NCBI GenBank assembly: GCA_964059195.1
Contig: CAXKWD010000002.1
Span: 150,987,042 to 151,051,041, forward strand
DNA from: Ectobius pallidus
Lineage: Eukaryota > Arthropoda > Insecta > Blattodea > Ectobiidae
DNA: 64,000 nucleotides
Reading direction: 5' to 3'
In this document: piece by piece, positions 1-11,061 of the stretch
How the letters are laid out: every line of letters starts with the position of its first letter
Numbering within the stretch: position 1 is the first letter of the stretch
Program-made: the position numbers and the translations under genes
The notes under the pieces: generated by a model
Told to the model about the DNA's origin: nothing
The model's database searches: none
What the model saw: only the letters and a program-made list of their open reading frames with translations

Positions 1-3000
1 AGTGCAAAGCATGTACTTCGACAGAGAAGCAGACATTGAAGAAGACGTTAGGAAAATAGACAACATCTTGGAACATTCTAAAGGCGTGGGATTACTAATT
101 CTTGCGGATACGAACGCACGAAACAGACTCTGGTATGATGTGCAGAATAATTAACGTGGGAAAACTTTAGAAGCCTTCCTCACAATTAAGAGTTTACATA
201 TTGCAAATGAAAACACAGGTTCACCAACATTTGAAACTGCACGCGCCCAAAGTTGGATTGATTTAACAATTGCAAATAACCCAATGTTGAAACAAGTTAC
301 GGAGTGGAAGTGTGGAGAGGAAGAAAACTGCTCTGACCATAAAATTATATCATTTGAGATTGGTGAAAGAAATACTAACGCAAGCACTACGGAAACATTT
401 AGCAGAATGAAATATATAATAAGAAAATAAGACCTTCCAATTTTCGATCTTCTCTTAACAGCCAGTCTAACTTCAAAATTCAAATGCGAGGAAAACACAG
501 AAGATTTGGACAAAGTTCTCGCCGAAAGAGCAAAAAATTATACAGAAGCAGAAGAACTGATTGGACAAACACTTTCTTGCGTGACCGCAGCCTGCGACGG
601 AGCTTTCAAAAACAGCAAAGGGAAAAAACATGCATCTCAAAACAGATCTTGTCCGTGGTGGACTTCTGAATTAACAATCCAAAGGAATAGAGTGAATGCC
701 CTTAGGCGCCGGTATCAGAGGACTACGGGCAATGACCTGCTGAGAGAAGAAAGGAGAAATAGGTACCTGGAAGGAAACCGACAATACCAGTCGGCTATAA
801 AAGACGCAAAAATCAAATCCTGGAAGGAGTTCTGTACAATCCCCGAAGGATCCAACCCATGGAGTGTTGTATACAAGCTAGCAGCCGGCAAACTCAGAGA
901 ACAGACCTGCCTTACAACACTTCGAAAGGTCGACGGTACTTACACAACGGACACTGAAAATACCATAGACCCTATGATGGAGAGCTTCGTCCCTGACGAC
1001 ACCGTTCATGATGATAGTGAATTTCACAAAGAACTAAGAAATCGCGTGAAGGAACCCATGAATACTCCAAACGATCAAGAATTTATGGAATCAGAGGTAT
1101 TGGGAGTCCTAGAAAGATTTGACCCCAGAAAGAAACCAGGGGAAGATGGATTACCTGCCGATATCGTTCAGAGGGCTTTTAAACTCTACCCTAAATTCTT
1201 CACAACAGTATATAATGTGTGCCTAAGAGACGGCTGTTTCCCAAAAGCTTGGAAGAAGTCTGTAATAATCCCCATAATAAAACCAGGCAAAAGCGATGAC
1301 GCATCCAAGTTTCGCCCAATTAATCTTTTGAATGTTGCAGGAAAGGTACTGGAAAAATTGATGATTGAAAGAATCCTTCATCACGTAAATACAAGAAACT
1401 TACTCAGCGGAAAACAATATGGCTTTACTCCACAGAAAAGTACAGTAGACGCTGCAATGGCTATGAAAGACTTCGTACTACAAAATCTGCACCCCTATGG
1501 ATACGTTGCAATTGTCAGTTTAGACGTAAAGGAAGCTTTCGACGCCGCTCGGTGGCCAGCAGTACTAAACAACTTGAAAGAACTAGAATGCCCAAAAAAT
1601 GTATATAAACTAACGCAAAATTACTTCCAGGACAGGCAAGCAATCTTATACATAAACACATATAAAAGGGCGAAATAAGTCACGAAGGGATGCCCACAAG
1701 GCTCGTGTTCGGGACCAGGCTATTGGAATATATTATACAACACCGTACTTAACCTGAAGTTTACATCGCGAACAGAGATAATAGCCTTTGCCGACGATTT
1801 ACTACTTATGGTAAAGGGCAGAAGCATAGTTGAAGTGGAGAATTATGTCAATCAAGATATAAAGAAAATTGAATTTTGGGCAAAAGAAAACAAGGTGAAA
1901 TTTAACGACACAAAATCAAAAGTAATGGTGATGTCTAAAAAGAGAAATGCACAAAATGAGCCTCAATAACAAGAGGCTAGAGCAGGTAACGGATCGGAAG
2001 TACTTGGGGATTTATATTGATCAAAAATTATGTTTTGATAAGCACATCGATTATCTCCATGAAAAATCTATTCGTTTAATACATAGCCTATCGAAAACTG
2101 CTAAACTCAACTGGGGCTTAGAAACCAGGCATTAAGCACTATTTACAAAGGAGCTCTGGAACCCATCCTCACTTATGGAGCACCTGTCTGGGAAGCAGCC
2201 CTAAAAAAACAACAGAATCTAAGGAAATTGTATCGAATCCAGAGACTTTTCAACATTAAAATCTCGAAAGCTTATAGAACAATCTCCTTTGACGCATCCT
2301 GTATATTGGCTGGGATTCAACCTATAGACCTTACTATTGCAGCAAAATGTAAAATTTACAAAACAACTCACGGAGAGGGCGATTATGATGCACCCATTAA
2401 ACCAAACAGTTGGAATCACCCTGCAGAAAGAGTTCGTATCGAAAACACTGAAGAAAACAAGCCATACTCAGTAGAAATATATACGGACGGCAGTAAGACG
2501 GGTGGAAAGGTAGGAGCTGCAGCAGTGATCTACACACGAGGAACAGTCATTCGACAGTAATTGAAATACAAGCTCCACGAAGACTGCTCTAACAACCAGG
2601 CAGAGAAAATAGCTATCCTGAAGGCCCTCCAAGAACTTCTAGAGATTGACGGATTTAGAATTGAAGACAGAACTGCAGCCATATACACCGATAGCAAGGT
2701 AACCCTATCAATACTTCAGAACAACTACAAATGGAATTCCATAGCAGCAGATATACTAAACACTACGAGGAAGCTTAAAAACCAGAACTGGACTGTACAC
2801 TTCAATTGGGTTAAAGCTCATGTAGGAATAGCGGGAAATGAGCTGGCAGATCAGTTAGCCAAGGAAGCAGCAGATGAATACCAACAACCCATATACAACA
2901 AAATACCTAAATCCACCATAGTGTCAAGAGCCAATAATCACGCAATTCAGCTATGGCAAGAAAGATGGAATACAACGACAAAAGGAGCTTTAAGCAAGAC

Positions 3001-3420
3001 ATTCTTTCCATCAGTAAAAGAACGATTGAAATTAAAATTGCCTCTAACTCCGGAATTCACAGCAATAGTAACAGGCCATGGGAAAACTAACTATTATATA
3101 AACAGATTTCATATAATAGAGGACCCCATATGTACTTGCAACAGAAGTCCACAGACAGTAAACCATCTCATCTATGAATGCACAAACAACGCCCGCAAAG
3201 AGAAAAGCTAATAAATGGAATCAGGAAAACAGGAGGTGCTTGGCCAGCAAGACCGGATCGGCTAATAAAGAAGCATTTGAGTGAATTCCACAGATTTGTA
3301 CAAGCCATGAACCTGTAAATATACTTTGTATGTGAAACAAACACGAAGCACCATTATAGGTTTTAAAACAATTTAATTTATACTTTTGAAAATATGTAAT
3401 TGATAAATTATGTAAAGGAA
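1..3420 (+). mobile_element. Non-LTR retrotransposon (LINE), I/R1-type, decayed and 5'-truncated by the window edge
   Basis: A LINE whose endonuclease, reverse transcriptase, RNase H and C-terminal CxC...H...C knuckle follow in that order on the plus strand. The 5' end lies outside the window. The 3' untranslated part (about 3212-3420) is AT-rich and is cut at 3420 by a gypsy insertion; it resumes at 11062 after the LTR element. RNase H after RT is known for the I, LOA and ingi groups. The RT wording (FDAARWP, FADD) resembles elements annotated as R1 or type-1 in insects, so the clade assignment is approximate. Several stops and frameshifts show that the copy is dead. Confidence 0.85.
2..3211 (+). 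pseudogene. LINE ORF2 polyprotein remnant: endonuclease, reverse transcriptase, RNase H
   Basis: The protein copies the element RNA into the target site. Positions 41-427 carry the C-terminal part of an AP-type endonuclease (ADTNAR, SWIDLTIAN, SDHKIISFE). RT spans about 500-1950, with IIPIIKPGK, FRPINLL, SLDVKEAFDAARWP and GCPQGS followed by FADD near 1790. A thumb/connection region follows to 2440. RNase H lies at about 2460-2880 (IYTDGSKTG, YTDSK, AHVGIAGNELAD). A zinc-knuckle-like CxC...H...C lies near 3130-3180. In-frame stops occur at 152-154 (TAA), 428-430 (TAA), 1676-1678 (TAA) and just before 2561 (TAA). Reading-frame changes occur near 1950 and 2130. The same frame carries endonuclease and RT despite the stops, so this is one decayed ORF. 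No ORF1 is visible, because it would lie upstream of the window. Confidence 0.85.
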
Positions 3421-3876
3421 TGTAAGGGTCTTATCCCCTTACGTCTTCGTGCCGTGGTGAATACATCCGTCTAGCGGGTGTGCAGCATGTCCATGGTGCC
3501 GTCCGCACCCTCCTGTAATTTACGGGATGGTGCAAGGAAGTTCTTAACATAGAAATGATATGCAGTTTCCCCAGTTGCTGCCGTTTATTTACAATGTTGA
3601 CTATGTACAGTTCCTATACTACAATAATCCCCTAACTCTACATCTTCCGTGACTTGATTCTTGTCCACCCCCTAGCCATCCCTCCGGGGGTAAATTGCCG
3701 AATATTAACTAAACACGTCCATAGTATGAAATGATCTAACTGATACTGACTCTGCCTGTCAGCCACGCGCAAGAGAGACAATTCCCGGATGTGTAAGGAA
3801 TGTCACAAATCAGCAATCACTGCCTTGCACGCGGGCTGAACAATCGCGGACTTCGATCACAGGAAATGATATTACA
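3421..3876 (-). repeat. 3' LTR of gypsy element 1
   Basis: This 456-bp direct repeat of 10609-11061 begins TG and ends CA. It lies next to the polypurine tract, so it is the 3' LTR of this minus-strand element. It differs from the partner by a TGG insertion in the motif GCCGTGGTGAATAC and a G/A difference in GATATRCAG. Confidence 0.95.
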
Positions 3877-3897
3877 ACTACCCCTCTCCCCAAAAAT
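3877..3897 (-). promoter_or_regulatory. Polypurine tract of gypsy element 1
   Basis: Read on the minus strand, the bases next to the 3' LTR form a purine run (TTTTTGGGGAGAGGGGTAG). This is the expected primer for plus-strand DNA synthesis during reverse transcription. Its position directly against the LTR supports the element boundary. Confidence 0.7.
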
Positions 3898-5424
3898 ATT
3901 CGCCCCGAATATTAAAAAATAAATCCAACAAACAAAAAAATGAAAATAAAAAAAATAAAAAAAAATTCCTTCGGGACGTTAGCGGGTGGACTCAAATATG
4001 CTCCAAAAAATACAGAACACCGAATAGAAAAAACCTAAAAAACCAAAAACACCACAGGGGTTACCAAAATACCCACACCCTGTATAATTATCAAACCTAC
4101 CACAACTAAAAAATGAAAATGGGAGCTAGCAATACTACACAAAAAAAATTAGTGTACCAACTGTGAACACACTATCGGGAAAATATTTAAATCTCATGGT
4201 TATACTACCTACACACAAAGTTCAACTTCCATCATATGTGTGGTGATATTAAAATCTCATATGCTAACCTTGCGAATTTAGCTGACTCTACAAAATGTAC
4301 TTCACTATGACATAATGTAATCTACACTCTAAGAAAAAGACACAACACATCCTTATCTCAACCTTTGCTATCATCTGTTATGATACACGATACCTCCCTC
4401 ATCAAATCTCTGACACGACATGTTTGCATAAACCTTCACAATATCACGAAGTTCGTTTCTCACTGTTATGTATCTCTCATGACTATCGTAGATAATTACC
4501 TAAATATTAAACCCTTATCCCCTAATACTACACCTTAATTACCCACATCAAATAGCTCTCGTTGGGTCCTAGACCTCAACATATTTCTCACAGATACTAA
4601 TCGAAATAAATCAGTCCTCATTGCGTGACTGCCCGCTCAACTCTGAAAGAAATTCAAGTTCGCAAGTAAATCAACACTGTAGGAAATATAAGACATATCT
4701 ATACTGCACAGTTACAGATAAAAAAAAAATAATTACCCTTTGGTATGCGGCAAATAGATCACTCACCGATGTGTAAATAAATGGAATTACTCTCTGATTC
4801 TCTCGTACTAAAATTACTCTCTGAAAATGTGATACATGCTCGGGTCAACAGAATAATCAAAACACTGGCCAGACATTTCAATATTCTGGATACCCTCTGC
4901 ATGCATTTCATTAACAGGAAATAGAATCATATAAATTCTAACTACTGATCGCCTGGGCGGTTCTTTGAACTACTCTCACAACTTGAATCACTTAATTCTT
5001 TAGTACAGTTACATTGACTAAAATGGAAATCTCGAGATAACAAACACTTAATCTGCACATACTTTCTTCACATCAGTCACTTCTCTAACATCAGCAAAAG
5101 CTATCTACCTTGCAACTTATTTTTTCCAATACCCCTATACACACAATAATAAACACAGGAAAATACATCACAAAATGACGACACAATATGATCTGTGCCT
5201 TCTCACTCGTCACATCAACTGATTGATTGACGTAAAAAAATTAATTAATTCTATCACTTCAATGCATTGAATACACTTACCATACCTCACTTTTAAGGTG
5301 AAAAATTACACAGTAACACAATACAAATGAGAAAAAAATCACTTTTACCACTTAACAAGAAATCATGAGAAAAATTCTGCACTTCGAATGAAGTAAACTT
5401 ATAGGATTTCACTTTCTTGAAACC
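3898..5424 (-). other. Long 3' noncoding region of gypsy element 1
   Basis: About 1.5 kb lies between the pol stop and the polypurine tract. It has no reading frame above 60 codons and no env-like membrane protein was seen. The sequence is AT-rich with A-runs at 3918-3964. Some gypsy elements carry env here; this one does not. Confidence 0.6.
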
Positions 5425-8400
5425 TTACTGGCTGTCACAGCGCGATCGTAAATTATACCGATTTCGTATGCCATCAACTTGATCGTCAGTCTGTTCCTCT
5501 CTTACAGATTGACTTCTAGATCGAAGATTGTAGGGAATTCTTGGGATGGATTCTTCACTTGAAGACCGACTTCTGATAGGGCTTTCCGATTCCACTGACT
5601 GTAGTGTGTCGTCGAGGTCTAGTCGAGGTCTAGTCGCTGGCGCAGTTTCTTCGACAATCTGTGTCGACATGGCTTCTCCATCCAGCCCGCTACGTACCCC
5701 TCCTGACGCACATACTCCTTCAGGTAATTCTTCCGAGTTGGATGCTTCCTCCATTTCAATCGGTTGCAATCCGTCTCTTAACCCCACAGATGAATTTTCT
5801 CCTTCCTGATCGTTCCCTATCGCAATCTCCTCGGTCTGCCTGGGCCGACTTCTCACTGCGATAAGGGGCAAATCATCCTCTGAATCCCAATAAATCTGCT
5901 CCGGTTGCTCGTTTCTTCTTACTACATCTGTTGTAGGACTTACTATAGCTCTTCTTGGTCTACCACGAGGTCTCTCTACTTCCTGGTGCGCTCTGCCTTC
6001 ATCCTGGTTTTCCCTTGGCTCGTATTTCTTCACTCTGTTGTTATGCACCACTATAGTTCTGTGTGGCAATTTTATCCTTAAATTCACTGGTGGTAACACC
6101 TCCACCACCTCGTAGGGTCCTTTAAATTTTACCCCCAACTTCCTAGAAAGGCCTGGCTTCAACTGAGGGCTATCCAATAGCACCCAGTCCCCTGGATAAT
6201 ATTGCACCGTTTCTGCCTTTTTGTTGTACTGTGCCGCTTGTCTTGCCGACGCATGACGATTCCTGCGTCTCACCAGATTCCATGTGTCTTGCAGGCGCGC
6301 GGCTAGGTTCTTAACCTCAGGATGGTTGACCTCCGATGTCACCTCTTCTGTATCGAATGGCAAACGCATTTTCCTGCCATACAGGATTTCGTAGGGACTC
6401 ATCCCGGTGGATTCATGAATTCTAACATTGTAAGCAGCCACCACATAGGGTAACAATTTATCCCAGTCATCCTGTTTTGCACTCACGTACTTTCTCAATA
6501 TGCCAAATATGGAACGGTGTACTCTCTCGCATCTTCCGTTGGCCTGCGGATGGAACGGGGTAGTTCTTAATTTAGTTATCTTCAACAGAAGACACACCTG
6601 TTCCATCAGGTCCGACATAAAGTTCGCACCCTGATCACTGAGAATGCTTAGGGGGGCCCCAAACTTCAACACCCATTCCATCACAAAGGCTTTGGCGATG
6701 GTCTCCGCTCTTTGATCTTGTATCGGTACCATGACCAAATAACGGCTGAAGTGGTCGATAATGGTAAGCACATATTTACACCCTCTTTCGCCAGTCTTAG
6801 GGAAAGGACCACAAACGTCCAAAGCCACGCGTTCACCAGGCTGCGTAACTTCAGGCAACTGTTGTAGTTCTGCCCTCTTCTTATCGCTGTCGGTATGCTT
6901 TCCGCAAACTATACAGTTTTTTACCCATCTGTTGACATCCTTCCTCCTACCGGGCCACCAATATTTCACTGCCACGCGCTTATTGGTAAGGTTTCGTCCC
7001 CCATGACCCGCTAACATGTGGTCATGGCATTCAAACAAAACTTCGCTACGACAGGCTTTAGGCACCACTATTCTCAACCCCCATTTGGTGTTTTTACACA
7101 ACAAGTCATTCTGCATCCTAAATCCTCTCGTAGTCTTCCACCTCCAACAGAGTTCATCCTTCTCTTGTTCTTCACGAATCCTTTCTTTCGTGGCCGGTCC
7201 TAAAGGGCACAACTGACGTGATAACGCATCCACGTTATTATGGATCCTTCCAGGGCGGTGCACCACCTCAAAGTCATACTCTGATAATTGCAAAGCCCAC
7301 CTTGCCAATTGGGCATTCTCCGTGGTCTTGGTTAATATGCTTTTCAAAGCCATATGATCTGTGATAAGAGTGAATTTAGGCCCGCCTATTAAATAGGGTC
7401 TGAAATGCTTAATCCCCCACACCACTGCGAGTAACTCTTTGTGTGTCACACTATAGCGTTGTTCTGCAGGCGATAATTTTCTACTAGCATAAGCGATAGG
7501 GTGCTCCTTACCATCTATTTTCTGCGACAGCACCACCCCAAGGGCTAAATCCGATGCGTCACTAGCGACCATGAATGGATGGGTGAAATCTGGATAGGCT
7601 AACACAGGGTCAGAGGTCAAGGCGTCCTTCAATTTATCCATCGCCTCCTGTTCCTTCGGTCCCCACTCAAATTTGGTGTTCTTCTTTAGCCTTTCTGTTA
7701 AGGGATGAGCTATCTTAGCGAAATCCTTAATATACTTCCTATAGAAGTTGGCTAGTCCTAAAAAACTTTGAATTCCCTTTACATTTCGAGGTGTTGGAAA
7801 CTCTCTTACCGCTTTCACTAGTGCTGGATCAGCTTTCACTCCGTCCGCAGAAATTACATGTCCCAAGTATAACAACTCATTTCTAGCGAATTTGCACTTG
7901 TCAAAGTATAGAGATAGGTTTGCCTCACTTAACCTTTCAAACACGTTTTCTAGGTGTACCACGTGCTCTTCTAAGGTTGCCGACATAATGCAAATGTCGT
8001 CTATGAAAACTAAACATTGTTGTGGCGTTAACCCCTTTAAAACCAGGTCCATTAGGCGTTGTAAACATGAACTGGCGTTTCTTAGACCCATGGGTAAACG
8101 AACATACTCAAAATGTCCTTGGGGCACGTTAAATGCAACCTTGTGCCTGTCCCTAGGATCCACTTCGATTTGATAGAAACTTGAGGTCATATCAAGACTA
8201 GAAAAAATTTTACATTTACCCAGATTATCTATACACTCCCGGATATCTGGTAAAGGATACACATCAGGGGTAGTCACCTTGTTCAAGGACCTAAAATCAC
8301 ATGTGAACCTATATTTAGGACTCCCATCTGGTGATTTCTTCTTTACAATCACTATCGGCGCTGCCCAAGCAGAGGTGCTCGGCTGAATAATTCCGTCCTG

Positions 8401-9465
8401 CAGCTGGGCGTCAATGAACTCCTGCACCACAGGCTTTAAATGATGCGGAACACGATACGGTCGGTGATAAATGGGCTTAGCATTCCCCGTATCCACTACA
8501 TGTTGTAAAATGTCTGTAGCGGGTAGTCCCCTTCTTCTGAATAACCCCGCATATTTTTCCAAAACAGGCTGGATTTTCCGCCTATCTCGTACAGTTAGAT
8601 GTTGCAAAGCTGGGCCAAAATCAATGGGGGTTTCTCGCGCTTCCACACGATACAACCCACGATATTCCCCCTTAGCGTGTTGACTCTCACCCCCTTGATC
8701 TTCCAGCAGCTCGTAATCTGCCACTCGAGTGCCTTTAGGTAAGCTCACCTCTACCTCACTAGGATTAATTAGACTCACAAGGGCACACCCTTCCAGACTC
8801 CCTTCACATTTATTAATGCTTCTAGCAGCATATATTCTCTTTGTCTCTAATTCAGTGTCCACGATCGGCTCTACCAGACATAAACGAGACGAAATTCTTC
8901 CAGACTTCAACTTACTCACCCTTGGTATTGGTATACAAAATCGAATTTCGGAATTAGGAGGAATATGCACTTCTTTTTCCAATTTCAAAGTTCCCTCTTT
9001 AACTTCCACTTCTTTCTTCTCTTCCGGTTCATTACTCTCATATTTCTTCAATCCTAATTGGTTCGGCCTTAGCGAGATCACAGCAGAGTACTTATTCAGG
9101 AAGTCCATGCCTAAAATCCCGTCACAACTGGACGTAACAGGCGTAGTGATATGCACATACAGATCGTAGTTCTTTCCGGCTATTTGCACTGTGATCTGAG
9201 CAGCTCCCCTACTTCTCAATGTTTGTTTCGTAAGACCTATGAAACTAACAGTCAGATTTTCCAACTTACATTTTTTGAAAGTAGGATTCCACGCAATCGT
9301 GGATTGGGCTCCCGTATCTACCATAAAGTGAAACTGTTTGCCCTTGTATGTCACTGGCAATAATAACACGCCGTCCCCCGGCAGCATTGGGGCCCAATCC
9401 ACTTTCTCTACTGGGGTGCACGATCCGTGGTCCTCGCCACCCCTGTTCCATTTGGGTGGGACAAT
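5425..9465 (-). CDS. pol: Gypsy element 1 Pol: protease, reverse transcriptase, RNase H, integrase
   Basis: The Pol polyprotein copies the RNA genome and inserts the DNA. Counting from the codon at 9402, the order is: aspartic protease (VDTGA near residue 27, GMDFL near 105), RT (YPLPDI; FIDDI near 468), RNase H (ASDAS near 615), integrase zinc domain (HDHMLAGHGG with CIVCGKH near 794-830), catalytic core (LDVCGPF near 862, LSDQGANF near 922, NGRCERVHR near 955) and a GPY/F-like module (KFKGPYEVVEV). An acidic tail follows with two YNLRSR motifs at the end. No stop or frameshift is present. The frame has no good ATG at its start: it opens at 9465 inside the end of gag, in the -1 frame, so it should be made as a Gag-Pol fusion by frameshifting. 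Confidence 0.95.
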   Translation of the reverse strand: MVPPKWNRGGEDHGSCTPVEKVDWAPMLPGDGVLLLPVTYKGKQFHFMVDTGAQSTIAWNPTFKKCKLENLTVSFIGLTKQTLRSRGAAQITVQIAGKNYDLYVHITTPVTSSCDGILGMDFLNKYSAVISLRPNQLGLKKYESNEPEEKKEVEVKEGTLKLEKEVHIPPNSEIRFCIPIPRVSKLKSGRISSRLCLVEPIVDTELETKRIYAARSINKCEGSLEGCALVSLINPSEVEVSLPKGTRVADYELLEDQGGESQHAKGEYRGLYRVEARETPIDFGPALQHLTVRDRRKIQPVLEKYAGLFRRRGLPATDILQHVVDTGNAKPIYHRPYRVPHHLKPVVQEFIDAQLQDGIIQPSTSAWAAPIVIVKKKSPDGSPKYRFTCDFRSLNKVTTPDVYPLPDIRECIDNLGKCKIFSSLDMTSSFYQIEVDPRDRHKVAFNVPQGHFEYVRLPMGLRNASSCLQRLMDLVLKGLTPQQCLVFIDDICIMSATLEEHVVHLENVFERLSEANLSLYFDKCKFARNELLYLGHVISADGVKADPALVKAVREFPTPRNVKGIQSFLGLANFYRKYIKDFAKIAHPLTERLKKNTKFEWGPKEQEAMDKLKDALTSDPVLAYPDFTHPFMVASDASDLALGVVLSQKIDGKEHPIAYASRKLSPAEQRYSVTHKELLAVVWGIKHFRPYLIGGPKFTLITDHMALKSILTKTTENAQLARWALQLSEYDFEVVHRPGRIHNNVDALSRQLCPLGPATKERIREEQEKDELCWRWKTTRGFRMQNDLLCKNTKWGLRIVVPKACRSEVLFECHDHMLAGHGGRNLTNKRVAVKYWWPGRRKDVNRWVKNCIVCGKHTDSDKKRAELQQLPEVTQPGERVALDVCGPFPKTGERGCKYVLTIIDHFSRYLVMVPIQDQRAETIAKAFVMEWVLKFGAPLSILSDQGANFMSDLMEQVCLLLKITKLRTTPFHPQANGRCERVHRSIFGILRKYVSAKQDDWDKLLPYVVAAYNVRIHESTGMSPYEILYGRKMRLPFDTEEVTSEVNHPEVKNLAARLQDTWNLVRRRNRHASARQAAQYNKKAETVQYYPGDWVLLDSPQLKPGLSRKLGVKFKGPYEVVEVLPPVNLRIKLPHRTIVVHNNRVKKYEPRENQDEGRAHQEVERPRGRPRRAIVSPTTDVVRRNEQPEQIYWDSEDDLPLIAVRSRPRQTEEIAIGNDQEGENSSVGLRDGLQPIEMEEASNSEELPEGVCASGGVRSGLDGEAMSTQIVEETAPATRPRLDLDDTLQSVESESPIRSRSSSEESIPRIPYNLRSRSQSVREEQTDDQVDGIRNRYNLRSRCDSQ

Positions 9466-10355
9466 TTAACCCTACAGTTTCTGGCGATGTGCCCCTTCTT
9501 ATGACACCGGAAGCACTCCCGTTGACTCGGTCCACTCTGCCTCGGTTCCTGCTTCACCCCCTGAATAGGTTGCCACTGTCCGTTTCCATGCCATACAGAT
9601 CTCTGATGCGTATCAGGCTTCTTCACACCACTAGCATTTTCACTCCCATGTCGCCCTGAGAAGATCTGTTGTGATTCCACCACCCGTGGAACCCTCCTAT
9701 CCGCTTCTTGGATACTCACTGCCTTACGTACTGCTTCTTGAAATGTAGTAGGAAATTGCAATCTGGTTAAACGTCCAATTTCTCCCTTTAGACCGTTTAA
9801 GAAAGCGTCCAGGGCTCTCATGTCTGCCTCTTGTCTTAACACTTTATTTACCGCTTGATCCTCTGTAAGTTCGTAAGTACATGAGTTTATTCTTGTAATT
9901 CTGTCAGCGAACACTTCGATTTCTTCAATTCGCTGTATGCGGATATTTGATAACATTTCTCTATGGTACCTTGCTGTCGTCTTACTTCGATACCGATCGA
10001 TGAGGCCTGCCTTTAATTCCTCGTATGATGTTGCCGCACTACACATTTCACTGGTAGTCGCAAATTCCAACGCCCGGTCCTCGAGCTTGAGACGAACAAC
10101 CCTTAACTTATCCTGCTCTGACCATTGTGATATTGTCGCCACCTCTTCCAACTTAGAGAAAAAAGTGCGAATATTTTCTCTATTATCTCCACTATACACT
10201 GGCACTACAGATAGTAGATTAGCATTGAACTTGCCATTATCAGTTCTTGGAGCTGGTTGCGTACTTTCACGTTCCATAACAATTTCTCGTGCCTCCAGTT
10301 GCGACACCCGACGTACCAAAGCGTCGACCGCTTCCTGTACCGTTACTTCTGTCAT
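9408..10355 (-). CDS. gag: Gypsy element 1 Gag
   Basis: This structural protein forms the virus-like particle and packages RNA. It has about 315 residues from the ATG at 10355; a longer frame upstream would need a non-ATG start. The N-terminal part is a short coiled-coil-like segment (EAVDALVRRVSQLEAREIVMER). The middle is a capsid-like region with YSGDNRENIRTFFSKLEEV and a YRSKTTARYHREML-type segment, as in many insect gypsy Gags. One CCHC zinc knuckle (CFRCHKKGHIARNC) lies near the C terminus. It ends at TAG 9408-9410 and overlaps the pol frame by 58 nt. A -1 slippery site lies in the overlap. Confidence 0.93.
   Translation of the reverse strand: MTEVTVQEAVDALVRRVSQLEAREIVMERESTQPAPRTDNGKFNANLLSVVPVYSGDNRENIRTFFSKLEEVATISQWSEQDKLRVVRLKLEDRALEFATTSEMCSAATSYEELKAGLIDRYRSKTTARYHREMLSNIRIQRIEEIEVFADRITRINSCTYELTEDQAVNKVLRQEADMRALDAFLNGLKGEIGRLTRLQFPTTFQEAVRKAVSIQEADRRVPRVVESQQIFSGRHGSENASGVKKPDTHQRSVWHGNGQWQPIQGVKQEPRQSGPSQRECFRCHKKGHIARNCRVKLSHPNGTGVARTTDRAPQ
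9420..9456 (-). promoter_or_regulatory. Probable -1 ribosomal frameshift site (gag/pol of gypsy element 1)
   Basis: On the minus strand the heptamer CCCAAAT (9456-9450) sits in the gag frame as C CCA AAT, the X XXY YYZ form needed for -1 slippage. It lies after the pol frame opens (9465) and before the gag stop (9410). Six bases downstream GGGGTG begins, and it can pair with CACCCC just before the gag stop, with further CGA/TCG pairing inside. Slippery heptamer, ~6-nt spacer and stem-loop in the right phase match the classical signal. Efficiency is unknown. Confidence 0.75.
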
Positions 10356-10589
10356 GCTGAATGCTAATTTCGAATACACTTCACACGAAAACTGGAGAAA
10401 ATTTTATTTCTTCGGCTACACATTTATATATTCACAAACGACCAATGCGAAGTCCGTGGTCGTATATATATTTTACACCACCATCTTCTCTCTTCATAGC
10501 TGCTGCGCGACCACGTTCGACACGGATGATATCCCCCCTCGGAACGAAAAGGTAGCCTCCTGGCTACGTGGCACGTGTGCACCGGTTCC
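10356..10589 (-). other. 5' leader of gypsy element 1
   Basis: Untranslated leader between the primer binding site and the gag ATG. It contains no ORF of note. The packaging signal would be expected here, but I cannot point to one. Confidence 0.5.
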
Positions 10590-10606
10590 CAAATCTTCTG
10601 ACACCA
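10590..10606 (-). promoter_or_regulatory. Primer binding site of gypsy element 1 (tRNA-Leu-like)
   Basis: Minus-strand TGGTGTCAGAAGATTTG starts two bases inside the 5' LTR. Its first 12 bases equal the complement of a CCA-tailed insect tRNA-Leu 3' end as I know it (TGG TGTCAGAAG...). The same start, with a longer match, is seen in the separate LTR element at 54160. Confidence 0.7.
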
Positions 10607-10608
10607 TT

Positions 10609-11061
10609 TGTAAGGGTCTTATCCCCTTACGTCTTCGTGCCGTGAATACATCCGTCTAGCGGGTGTGCAGCATGTCCATGGTGCCGTCCGCACCCTCCTG
10701 TAATTTACGGGATGGTGCAAGGAAGTTCTTAACATAGAAATGATATACAGTTTCCCCAGTTGCTGCCGTTTATTTACAATGTTGACTATGTACAGTTCCT
10801 ATACTACAATAATCCCCTAACTCTACATCTTCCGTGACTTGATTCTTGTCCACCCCCTAGCCATCCCTCCGGGGGTAAATTGCCGAATATTAACTAAACA
10901 CGTCCATAGTATGAAATGATCTAACTGATACTGACTCTGCCTGTCAGCCACGCGCAAGAGAGACAATTCCCGGATGTGTAAGGAATGTCACAAATCAGCA
11001 ATCACTGCCTTGCACGCGGGCTGAACAATCGCGGACTTCGATCACAGGAAATGATATTACA
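10609..11061 (-). repeat. 5' LTR of gypsy element 1
   Basis: This 453-bp LTR contains the element promoter and lies next to the primer binding site. It reads TG...CA and is nearly identical to 3421-3876. It is followed on the plus strand by GGAA, the target duplication. Confidence 0.95.

Larger units (their letters stand above)
3421..11061 (-). mobile_element. Full-length Ty3/gypsy LTR retrotransposon (gypsy element 1), apparently intact
   Basis: The element lies on the minus strand. LTRs at 3421-3876 and 10609-11061 both read TGTAAGGG...ATTACA. They differ by only a 3-bp length change and about one substitution in what I could compare. The flanks show a 4-bp target duplication, GGAA (3417-3420 and 11062-11065). 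Inside are a tRNA-Leu-like primer binding site, gag, an overlapping pol, a 1.5-kb 3' noncoding region and a polypurine tract. Gag and pol are open throughout. Near-identical LTRs plus intact frames imply a recent insertion. It sits in the 3' region of the LINE at the start of the window. Confidence 0.95.

Noticed and set aside
5546..9659. Many plus-strand open frames across gypsy element 1
   Set aside because: They are antisense shadows of the intact minus-strand gag and pol.
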